A stretch of DNA of 8,622 nt from contig JBGTBQ010000352.1 of the NCBI GenBank assembly GCA_041749275.1, positions 1 through 8,622 on the forward strand. Direction: 5' to 3'. The notes below the pieces were generated by a model, which worked only from the letters and a program-made list of their open reading frames with translations, had not been told where the DNA came from and made no database searches. The position numbers and the translations under genes were made by a program. The DNA comes from JBGTBQ01 sp041749275. GTDB taxonomy: Bacteria; Acidobacteriota; Blastocatellia; Pyrinomonadales; Pyrinomonadaceae. Within the stretch, counting starts at the first letter, position 1. The number at the start of each line of letters is the position of its first letter. Below are positions 1 to 5,628 of this stretch, one piece after another.

Positions 1-263
1 CGGCGCTCGGGCGCGCCGGGGATGTGGCGGTGGCGATCAGCACGAGCGGGCGCTCGCCGAACGTGCTGGCCGGAGTGGTCGAGGCGCGCGCGCGCGGGAT
101 GGCGGTCATCGGTCTTAGCGGGCGCGACGGGGGCGAACTCCAACGCGCCGCCGACATCTGCATCACCGTTCCGTCAGACGACACACAGAGAGTGCAGGAG
201 TGCCACCTCACCATCGAGCATGTCATGTGCGAGACGGTCGAGCGACTGTTGTTCGACGAGTGA
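1..263 (+). CDS. gmhA: Phosphoheptose (sedoheptulose-7-phosphate) isomerase, C-terminal part
   Basis: The gene is cut by the left edge of the window. The first complete codon is at position 3 and 86 residues are visible, about half of a normal GmhA. The reading frame opens with ALGRAGDVAVAISTSGRSPN, the SIS-domain phosphosugar-binding segment (STSG-S-N), followed by GLSGRDGG. The end carries SDDTQRVQECHLTIEH. In GmhA the Gln of this (V/I)QE motif and the His of the following I-H pair are the metal-binding and catalytic residues, and both are present. GmhA is a cytosolic enzyme that converts sedoheptulose 7-phosphate to D-glycero-D-manno-heptose 7-phosphate, the first step of the ADP- or GDP-heptose route to LPS core or S-layer glycans. 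DiaA is a related SIS protein but lacks this exact active-site tail. The gene points towards the convergent GT61 gene, leaving a 73-bp gap. Confidence 0.9.
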   Translation, partial: ALGRAGDVAVAISTSGRSPNVLAGVVEARARGMAVIGLSGRDGGELQRAADICITVPSDDTQRVQECHLTIEHVMCETVERLLFDE

Positions 264-294
264 TGAGGGCGGGCCGTGAAAGCGATGAGCGGAT

Positions 295-332
295 GAAGAT
301 TTGCATCGCCGCCGAAGATTTGCATCGCCGCC
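295..332. repeat. Perfect 19-bp tandem duplication between convergent genes
   Basis: The unit GAAGATTTGCATCGCCGCC occurs at 295-313 and again at 314-332 with no gap and no mismatch. It lies between the gmhA stop (263) and the GT61 stop (337-339 on the minus strand). It has no obvious stem or T-run, so it is not a recognisable terminator. The perfect identity suggests a recent slippage duplication. Confidence 0.85.
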
Positions 333-336
333 GCCT

Positions 337-1386
337 TTACTGGCCGAGCATCAATTCAAGATTGGCTCTGAGTTCACTATCTTTGACGAGCAGGTTCGCG
401 GTGTGCGCGTCTTCGCCGGGGCGCTCCGGTTCACAGGGCTGGTAGTAAAAGTCGAGACCGAGAGCCGAGGCCAGTGTGAAGTAGCAGTTGTTGATGCGGT
501 CCGTGTGGTGGCGCAGCTCAAGCACTCGCCCGCCCGGACGCATGAAAATCATGTTCGTCAGCCCCGCCCCGTGATTCGACACTAGAAAGCGCGCCGCCCG
601 CGCCATCCGCACCTGCTCCGCGAACGAATGCTCTTCGGCATAAACGACGCGGAAACCAAACTCGCCAAGCGCGCCGATAATTTCGTCCTCGTTCACGATC
701 CGGCGCTTCGGCGCGCGCGCGCGGCTGATATAGATTCTCCCATCATCCGCCGCTTCGTCGCCGTAAGCCGCGCCGACGATTTCGCCGATATCCCTGATGA
801 CCTCTTCATTGTAGTGGCCCGACGGGGCCGTCTGCGTCGGCACAAACAACCGTTCGCACTGGACGACTTCGCCCTCACCGATGTACTCGACTTCGCGGAC
901 ACCGAATGCCTCAAGCGACGAGCGGACGAATTCCAGCCCTTCATACTTGCGCGGGAGCAGCAAGGGCATCTCGCCGAGGAGATGCCTGATCGTGTAGAGC
1001 CGCGAGAGCGCGTCGGCCAGCCAGTGGAAGTAACCGAAAGACCAATCGTCTATGATCCACGCGGCGGGCCGGCGGAGCCGCCGGCGCCGGCGGAGCAGGT
1101 AGTTGCCGGCGAGAAACTTGACGACGCTCCGCGTCTTCCACTGCGCGCGGTTGGCGGGGAAGGCGAAGGATTCAGGCAGCAGCCGACCGCCTTTGAACAA
1201 AAAGCCGTCGGCGCTGGCCCACACGTCGCGCAACTCAAGGAGCCGTGTCGAGGGGATGTCGCGCTCCATCTCGTGGCTGAAGAGGACGGCGTCTTCCGCT
1301 CGGAGGTTGACGGGCGCCTTGCGTCTCGACAGTTGCCCTTCGCAAAGGATTGTTCCCGCGGTCGGCGTTGGAGTGCGGCTCGTCAT
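337..1386 (-). CDS. Glycosyltransferase family 61 (DUF563-type) protein
   Basis: This 349-residue protein is typical in length for the bacterial GT61 family, which transfers sugars in capsule, exopolysaccharide and O-antigen assembly. Three family hallmarks appear in order. An IDDWSFGYFHWLADALSRL segment lies at about 112-130, corresponding to the family's 'N-x-x-H-x-x-D-x-L-x-R' region. GRIYISRARAPKRRIVNEDE lies at about 216-235. SNHGAGLTNMIFMRPGGRVL lies at about 270-289, the most conserved family signature. There is no signal peptide or membrane segment, so it probably acts in the cytosol or at the inner face of the membrane. The start is the first ATG in frame, 20 bp after the stop of the upstream FkbM methyltransferase gene; no strong ribosome-binding site is visible. 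The spacing suggests one transcript with that gene. Donor and acceptor cannot be read from the sequence. Confidence 0.88.
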   Translation of the reverse strand: MTSRTPTPTAGTILCEGQLSRRKAPVNLRAEDAVLFSHEMERDIPSTRLLELRDVWASADGFLFKGGRLLPESFAFPANRAQWKTRSVVKFLAGNYLLRRRRRLRRPAAWIIDDWSFGYFHWLADALSRLYTIRHLLGEMPLLLPRKYEGLEFVRSSLEAFGVREVEYIGEGEVVQCERLFVPTQTAPSGHYNEEVIRDIGEIVGAAYGDEAADDGRIYISRARAPKRRIVNEDEIIGALGEFGFRVVYAEEHSFAEQVRMARAARFLVSNHGAGLTNMIFMRPGGRVLELRHHTDRINNCYFTLASALGLDFYYQPCEPERPGEDAHTANLLVKDSELRANLELMLGQ

Positions 1387-1406
1387 CGTCTGGGCTGGCG
1401 AGTGTC

Positions 1407-2282
1407 TCAGGGCTTGCGCTTTCTAACGGCAAGGTAGTTGGTGGTCAAAAAGATTTCGTGGTGTTCGCCGTAGAAGGTGATCGGCGCGATGCCTTCGGGG
1501 ACGATGCGGTAGATGCGGTAATCGTCCCCGAGCAGCGACCAGAAGTCGTAGAAGAAAGTGCGCGAGTAGATGTTGGCGGGGCCGAACTCGAACTGGATGA
1601 CGGAGACGCGCCCTTCGGAGAGCAGGCGGCGTGCGCCTTTGAGCACGGAAAGTTCGTGCCCCTCCACATCGAGCTTGAGAAAATCTATCAGCTCGACGCC
1701 CTCTCGCTCGCAGAAGCGGTCAAGGGTCTCGACCCGCACGCGCTCGCTGGCCTGCGTCTTCACCTCGACGGCCTGCGTCGGGAGCCGCAGGTCAATCGAA
1801 GAGATGAGCGAGACCGCTTGCCCCTCGACCGTGTACGAGTACAACTCGACTGTCTTTTCGGTGTCCGAGAAACCAAGGTTGAATGGTCTCACGCTCTCGC
1901 CCTCGGCGCGCACGTGCTCCGAGAGTTCTTCATAAACAGCTTTCGCCGGCTCGAAGGCGTAAACGACGGCTCGCGGTAAGTGTCGCCGGACGAGCAAGGC
2001 GTAGTCGCCGATGTTGGCGCCCACGTCGAAGACGACGGGCGCGGGCGTGTGCTCGCACTCCCGGCGCACGATGTTAGCCAGCGCCCACGCTTCGCCGCTC
2101 GTCTCGACGAGGCCGCCGCCGCCATAGTTCATCGCATAGACGGCGAGCGTGTGCAGACGGCCCCACACTTGCTGAAAGCGTGGGTGCTTAACCGCCGGTC
2201 TGAAAAGAATCTTCTTGAGCAGGCCCGTGAATGCGCCTTGAGTGGGTTGCATGTCAGTCATAAATGGGATGCGAGACAACAT
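1407..2282 (-). CDS. FkbM family SAM-dependent methyltransferase
   Basis: The protein has 291 residues with a class I methyltransferase fold. SAM motif I is VFDVGANIGDY at about 84-94. The acidic motif is YAFEP at about 108-112. The family signature LIDFLKLDVEGHELSVLKGA lies at about 198-217. FkbM-family enzymes O-methylate hydroxyl groups of polyketides and, in glycan loci like this one, usually sugars. The N-terminal 80 residues are not conserved family core. Three ATGs lie close together (2282, 2261, 2252) and none has a clear Shine-Dalgarno sequence, so the exact start is uncertain by up to 10 codons; the longest is reported. It is the first gene of the minus-strand pair, and its start region faces the start of the deacetylase gene. 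The enzyme probably modifies the glycan made by the surrounding transferases; that last point is inference. Confidence 0.9.
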   Translation of the reverse strand: MLSRIPFMTDMQPTQGAFTGLLKKILFRPAVKHPRFQQVWGRLHTLAVYAMNYGGGGLVETSGEAWALANIVRRECEHTPAPVVFDVGANIGDYALLVRRHLPRAVVYAFEPAKAVYEELSEHVRAEGESVRPFNLGFSDTEKTVELYSYTVEGQAVSLISSIDLRLPTQAVEVKTQASERVRVETLDRFCEREGVELIDFLKLDVEGHELSVLKGARRLLSEGRVSVIQFEFGPANIYSRTFFYDFWSLLGDDYRIYRIVPEGIAPITFYGEHHEIFLTTNYLAVRKRKP

Positions 2283-2352
2283 TAGTACAAAGTGCGCGAA
2301 GCTTCAACCGGGGGCGCTCGGCTTCCCGCGGCGGGCCGGCTGAGGGGCGTTT

Positions 2353-2381
2353 TTGACTGGCTCCGACGGGGAGTCTATAAT
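2353..2381 (+). promoter_or_regulatory. Near-consensus sigma70 promoter for the deacetylase gene
   Basis: TTGACT at 2353-2358 (5 of 6 to the -35 consensus) is followed, after exactly 17 bp, by TATAAT at 2376-2381 (perfect -10). Transcription would begin near 2388 and give a leader of roughly 57 nt to the ATG at 2445. Such an AT-rich match stands out in this GC-rich background. Confidence 0.75.
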
Positions 2382-2444
2382 CCGGCCCCAAGTGAAAAAG
2401 CCCGAACGACTTGCCGAGATCACCGTTCACGTTTCACCGAACAC

Positions 2445-3251
2445 ATGAGCCTACTCAAAAAAGTTTTGACGAAAGGTCTGTCGCGGACGGTGCTTGCCGG
2501 CCCCGGCAAGCGGTTCATCTTTCTCTACCACGACATTTCAGACCCCGACGCCCCGCAGCACTCGGCGTTGTACTCGACGCGCGTCCGCGGATTCCGCCAA
2601 CAGGTCGAACTCTTGGCTCGGCATTTCAAGCTGGTCTCGCTCGACGAGATCGTGACACAGACGCGCGACGGCACGGAACGGCTGGCGAGCCTGACCTTCG
2701 ACGACGGGTTTCTCTCCGTCCGGGAAGAGGCGCTGCCCTTTCTGTCGTCCAGAGGCATTCCGTTCGCCGTCTTCATCAACCGCGCGGCGGTCAACGACAA
2801 TCGCCTCTTCTACGGGGCCGAGACGCCGGACATCAACCGGAGCTATGACCGCAAGGTCTTTCTCGATGAGGAGGACGTAAAACATCTCGCCGGTCGCGGA
2901 GTTTGTATCGGCAGCCACTCGTCCACGCACAGGGTTTTGTCCGCGTGCGGCGATGAAGAGCTGCGCGAAGAGGTTTTGGAGAACAAGGTCTACGTAGAAA
3001 GTCTCATCGGCGGCGAGGCCAAGCACCTCGCCCTCCCGTTCGGCAAGCGGGAGCACTACGACGAGCGCGTGCTGCGGTTCTGCTACTCGGTCGGGCACGA
3101 CTACATCTACACGACCAACCCGACCTATTTCATCGGCGCGCATCCGTCGTCCGCGCGCAGACCGATTCCGCGCGTGACCTTTCTCAACGAGTCGAAGGAA
3201 GAGATGCTCTTCTACATCAACAGGCCGCTCTTGAAGACGATAGACATCTGA
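2445..3251 (+). CDS. Polysaccharide deacetylase, NodB-homology (CE4) family
   Basis: From the ATG at 2445 the protein has 268 residues. It shows the CE4 motifs: FLYHDIS near residue 26, the metal and catalytic motif TFDDG at 84-88, and the metal-binding GSHSSTH with H158 and H162. LPFGKRE at about 197-203 matches the third, more variable motif (usually R-x-P-Y/F-G). These enzymes remove N- or O-acetyl groups from polysaccharides such as chitin oligomers, peptidoglycan or biofilm exopolysaccharide. The open frame extends upstream to 2292, but the strong promoter at 2353-2381 lies inside that extension, and the extra 51 residues do not resemble the family. The 2445 start is therefore preferred, although no good Shine-Dalgarno is seen. 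No clear signal peptide is present, so it may act on a cytosolic or membrane-linked intermediate. Its likely role is tailoring the locus glycan, by context. Confidence 0.88.
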   Translation: MSLLKKVLTKGLSRTVLAGPGKRFIFLYHDISDPDAPQHSALYSTRVRGFRQQVELLARHFKLVSLDEIVTQTRDGTERLASLTFDDGFLSVREEALPFLSSRGIPFAVFINRAAVNDNRLFYGAETPDINRSYDRKVFLDEEDVKHLAGRGVCIGSHSSTHRVLSACGDEELREEVLENKVYVESLIGGEAKHLALPFGKREHYDERVLRFCYSVGHDYIYTTNPTYFIGAHPSSARRPIPRVTFLNESKEEMLFYINRPLLKTIDI

Positions 3252-3269
3252 GGGCGACGCAGGGGCGGA

Positions 3270-3305
3270 GTAATTGAAGCCCGGAACGAAGTAATTGAAG
3301 CCCGG
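3270..3305. repeat. Two 15-bp direct repeats (GTAATTGAAGCCCGG)
   Basis: The 15-mer GTAATTGAAGCCCGG occurs at 3270-3284 and at 3291-3305. A weaker third relative, GTGAATTTAGCCCGG (11 of 15 identical), lies at 3329-3343 inside the left arm of the adjacent fold-back element. These lie just downstream of the deacetylase stop and may be fragments of the same repeat family as that element. Confidence 0.7.
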
Positions 3306-3311
3306 CCTTTC

Positions 3312-3530
3312 CGCCGCGTAGCGGCGAGGTGAATTTAGCCCGGCCTTTCAAGGCCGGGAAAGGAAGCGGAGGCCGGGAAAGGAAGCGGAGGCCGCGCGGC
3401 GTCGCGTCAGCGACGCTTGAACGGACACGCCCGCGCCCGGTTCAGGCGTCGCTGACGCGACGCGGGAACTCGTCGTCGTTTTTCCCCGGCCTTGAAAGGC
3501 CGGGCTAAATTCAATCGCCGCTACGCGGCG
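3312..3530. repeat. 219-bp nested inverted-repeat (fold-back) element
   Basis: Outer arms at 3312-3358 (47 bp) and 3485-3530 (46 bp) are reverse complements except for one CC-versus-A difference. Inner arms at 3399-3422 and 3440-3463 are 24-bp reverse complements with one mismatch, around a 17-nt loop. The arms also contain small palindromes: CGCCGC-GTA-GCGGCG, CCCGGCCTT-TC-AAGGCCGGG at 3339-3358, and GCGTCGC-GTCA-GCGACGC in the inner arm. Between the left arms lies a 19-bp tandem duplicate (GGCCGGGAAAGGAAGCGGA, 3352-3370 and 3371-3389). No ORF of substance is present. It could be a non-autonomous mobile element or REP-like intergenic repeat. It could also end transcription after the deacetylase gene through its structure, though no T-run follows the stems as in a classical terminator. 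No direct target-site duplication was identified. Confidence 0.85.
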
Positions 3531-3550
3531 TGACTCGGCGTGACTCGGCG
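3531..3550. repeat. 10-bp tandem duplication abutting the fold-back element
   Basis: TGACTCGGCG occurs at 3531-3540 and 3541-3550, directly after the right arm of the fold-back element. It may be a slippage product or a boundary mark of the element. Confidence 0.7.
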
Positions 3551-3560
3551 GCGCGTCAGG

Positions 3561-3626
3561 TTTATGCGCGCCACTATGCGCGCCACTTTATGCGCGCCAC
3601 TTTATGCGCGTCAGTTTTATGCGCGC
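3561..3626. repeat. 14-bp tandem array TTTATGCGCGCCAC in the fkbH leader
   Basis: There are about five head-to-tail copies: 3561-3574 (TTTATGCGCGCCAC), 3575-3586 (12-bp variant), 3587-3600 (identical to the first), 3601-3614 (ending TCAG) and 3615-3626 (partial). Every copy contains an ATG (3564, 3576, 3590, 3604, 3619), and these fall in different reading frames. The unit length is not a multiple of three, which argues that the array is leader rather than coding DNA, even though the frame is open through it. Confidence 0.85.
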
Positions 3627-3650
3627 TTCAAAAGGTTGGCCGTTTCGTTG

Positions 3651-5414
3651 ATGAAGCTCTCGGAGGCACTAAAGATTGCGCGGACGAAGCCGCCCGCCGG
3701 CGCGGGGAAGCTCAAGGTTTATCTGGCGTGCGGGTTTACTCCCTTGCACCTTGAAACTTTTTTGGCGGCGCACCTTTGCCAGCTCTCGCCGGAGCGCGAC
3801 GTGGAGATTCAGACCGGCAGCTACGGCGACCTGCGCGGCAATCTGGCGCGGCTCGGCGAGTCGCGGTGCGACGCGGGGGCGGTGGTAGTCGAATGGTCAG
3901 ACCTCGACCCGCGGCTGGGGCTGCGGAGTCTCGGCGGGTGGGGGCCGAAGATTTTAGAGGACATTGAAACGAACGTCGCGGCGTCCGCCAGTCGGCTCCT
4001 GCGTCTCATCGAAGAGGCCGCGCAAGCTGCGCCCGTGGCGCTCTGTTTGCCGACGCTCCCGCTCCCGCCGCTCTCGCACCTGCCGTCCGCGCAGGCGGGG
4101 GCGCACGAGTTGGCGTTGCAAAGAGCCGCGCAGGATTTCGCGTTGAAGGCCGCCGCCGTGCCCGGCGTCAGAGTGACAAGTCAACAGCGTCTCAATGAAA
4201 GCTCGCCGTTGGCCGTGCGGCTCGATGTCAAATCAGAACTGACGACGGGTTTTCCGTATCGTCTTGAGCACGCCGCGCGCGTCGCCGAGTTGCTGGCGCG
4301 GCTCGTCCAACCGCGACCGCCAAAGAAGGGCTTGATTACAGACCTCGATGACACGCTCTGGCGCGGGATTCTGGGCGAGGACGGCGTCGGGGGGCTGACG
4401 TGGGAACTCGACCGGCGCACGCACATCCATGCGCTCTACCAACAACTACTCGCCGCGCTCGCGGAGTCGGGCGCGCTGGTCGGCGTCGCCAGCAAAAACG
4501 ACCACGCCCTCGCGCTCGAAGCGTTGGGGCGCGAAGACCTGCTCGTGCGGAAAGAAGAACTCTTCCCGCTCGAAGTCAACTGGGGGCAAAAATCGCAGTC
4601 GGTCGAAAAGATTCTTCGCGCGTGGAACGTCAGCGCCGACGCGGTCGTCTTCGTTGACGATAGCCCGATAGAGCTGGCGGAAGTGAAGGCGCTGCACCCG
4701 GAGATGGAGTGTCTGCTCTTTCCGAAGGACGACGAGCAGGCCGCTTATCAGCTCTTCATAACTTTGCGCGACCTCTTCGGCAAGCAGGAGCTACTCGAAG
4801 AGGACGCGCTTCGCGCCGAGAGCCTGCGCCGCGCCGCGGAGTTTGAGAGCCGCGCTCAAGACGCGCCGTCGGGCGCGCTCGAAGATTTTCTCGCGCACGT
4901 CGAAGCGGAGATTACTTTCGCCCCCGTTGACGCCGCAACCGAAGCGCGGGCCTTCGAGCTGATTAACAAGACGAACCAGTTCAACCTCAACGGCGCGCGT
5001 CTCGGCGAGTCGGAATTCCGCGCGGCATTGCGGCGGCCCGGCGCCGTCTCGCTCGTCGTCTCGTACAGGGACAAGTTCGGGCCGCTGGGCAAGATCGCCG
5101 TCCTGCTGGGGCGCGTGGAAAATTCCACCGTCAAGGTTGAGACGTGGGTGATGAGTTGCAGGGCGTTCAGCCGCCACATCGAGTTTCGATGTCTCGAATA
5201 TCTGTTCGAGAACTTGAAAGTGTCCGAGATTGAAGTCGCTTACAGTCCGACGCCGAGGAACGGGCCGGCGCGTGAGTTCCTCGCACAGTTTTTAGACGAG
5301 GGGCCGGACGGCGCGTGCCGCATCCGGCGCAAGATTTTTATGAGCCGCAAACCCGCGCTCTTTCAAAAGGTCAACAGTGTGAGCCATGTCCGACATCCAG
5401 CAACGATTGATTAA
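3651..5414 (+). CDS. FkbH-like HAD-IIIC protein (predicted glyceryl-ACP loading enzyme)
   Basis: From ATG 3651 the protein has 587 residues in three parts. Residues about 22-220 are an N-terminal region of the kind found in long FkbH proteins (KVYLACGFTPLHLETFLAAH). Residues about 225-365 are the HAD domain, with nucleophile motif DLDDTLW at 231-237, GEDG at 242-245, SKND at 281-284 and VFVDDS at 333-338. The C-terminal GNAT-like part includes INKTNQFNLN near 438 and ETWVMSCR at 497-504. The HAD catalytic residues are intact; canonical FkbH proteins have DLDNTLW, here DLDDTLW. Characterised FkbH enzymes take 1,3-bisphosphoglycerate, dephosphorylate it and load glyceryl onto an ACP. The frame is open back to GTG 3540, but that stretch covers the 14-bp array, so 3651 is preferred. 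The 3' end overlaps the ACP gene by 29 bp, which fits the partnership. The exact substrate is inferred from the family. Confidence 0.88.
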   Translation: MKLSEALKIARTKPPAGAGKLKVYLACGFTPLHLETFLAAHLCQLSPERDVEIQTGSYGDLRGNLARLGESRCDAGAVVVEWSDLDPRLGLRSLGGWGPKILEDIETNVAASASRLLRLIEEAAQAAPVALCLPTLPLPPLSHLPSAQAGAHELALQRAAQDFALKAAAVPGVRVTSQQRLNESSPLAVRLDVKSELTTGFPYRLEHAARVAELLARLVQPRPPKKGLITDLDDTLWRGILGEDGVGGLTWELDRRTHIHALYQQLLAALAESGALVGVASKNDHALALEALGREDLLVRKEELFPLEVNWGQKSQSVEKILRAWNVSADAVVFVDDSPIELAEVKALHPEMECLLFPKDDEQAAYQLFITLRDLFGKQELLEEDALRAESLRRAAEFESRAQDAPSGALEDFLAHVEAEITFAPVDAATEARAFELINKTNQFNLNGARLGESEFRAALRRPGAVSLVVSYRDKFGPLGKIAVLLGRVENSTVKVETWVMSCRAFSRHIEFRCLEYLFENLKVSEIEVAYSPTPRNGPAREFLAQFLDEGPDGACRIRRKIFMSRKPALFQKVNSVSHVRHPATID

Positions 5415-5628
5415 CTGCTTCAGCGTCGTCTTTCCAGACCTCAGCGCCGACGAAATCCCGCGCGCCGGCAGCGCTTCGGTCGCCGCGTGGGACTCGCTCG
5501 CCACCGTCACGCTCGTCTCCGTCGTCGAAGAAGAGTTCGGCGTCACCATCTCGGCGGAAGAGTACGAGTCGTTCGTCTCTTTCGCGCTGGTGCGTGAATG
5601 CCTCGAAGGTAAGACCGCCCATGCCTGA
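5386..5628 (+). CDS. Acyl carrier protein, stand-alone
   Basis: This 80-residue protein has the length and acidic helical character of an ACP. The phosphopantetheine attachment motif is WDSLATV, with Ser37 in the D-S-L triad. The downstream helix VVEEEFGVTISAEE at about 47-60 is typical of carrier-protein helix III and its preceding loop. Its start lies 29 bp inside the end of the FkbH gene in another frame, and its stop overlaps the start of the MaoC/SDR gene by 8 bp (ATGCCTGA). This indicates translational coupling and a dedicated partnership with both enzymes. It would need activation by a phosphopantetheinyl transferase encoded elsewhere. It is probably not the housekeeping fatty-acid AcpP, judging from context and the divergent sequence around the serine. 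The cargo is likely glyceryl or a derived short acyl group, by inference. Confidence 0.9.
   Translation: MSDIQQRLINCFSVVFPDLSADEIPRAGSASVAAWDSLATVTLVSVVEEEFGVTISAEEYESFVSFALVRECLEGKTAHA

Noticed and set aside
628..1437. Long plus-strand open frame (269 codons) across the GT61 gene
   Set aside because: It is antisense to a gene with clear GT61 motifs, its translation is rich in Arg/Pro/Ala without recognisable domains, and such shadow frames are normal at this GC content.
1350..1979. Plus-strand open frame of 209 codons across the FkbM gene
   Set aside because: It is the antisense shadow of the FkbM methyltransferase; the minus-strand frame carries all the SAM and family motifs.
2281..2307. 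Possible minus-strand promoter for the FkbM gene (TTGAAG with ACTAAT)
   Set aside because: The match is weak (15-bp spacing, 4 of 6 at -10), and it would overlap the furthest upstream start codon. It works only if translation begins at 2261 or 2252.
2538..3143. Minus-strand open frame of 201 codons inside the deacetylase gene
   Set aside because: It is a shadow of the CE4 gene, whose TFDDG and SHSSTH motifs are on the plus strand.
3312..3530. CRISPR array or intrinsic terminator at the fold-back element
   Set aside because: There are no regularly spaced identical repeats with unique spacers, so it is not a CRISPR. The stems lack a following T-run, so a classical intrinsic terminator is not supported.
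3540..3650. N-terminal extension of fkbH starting at GTG 3540
   Set aside because: The stretch is translated from the 10-bp and 14-bp tandem repeats and has no family resemblance; the protein core begins after ATG 3651.
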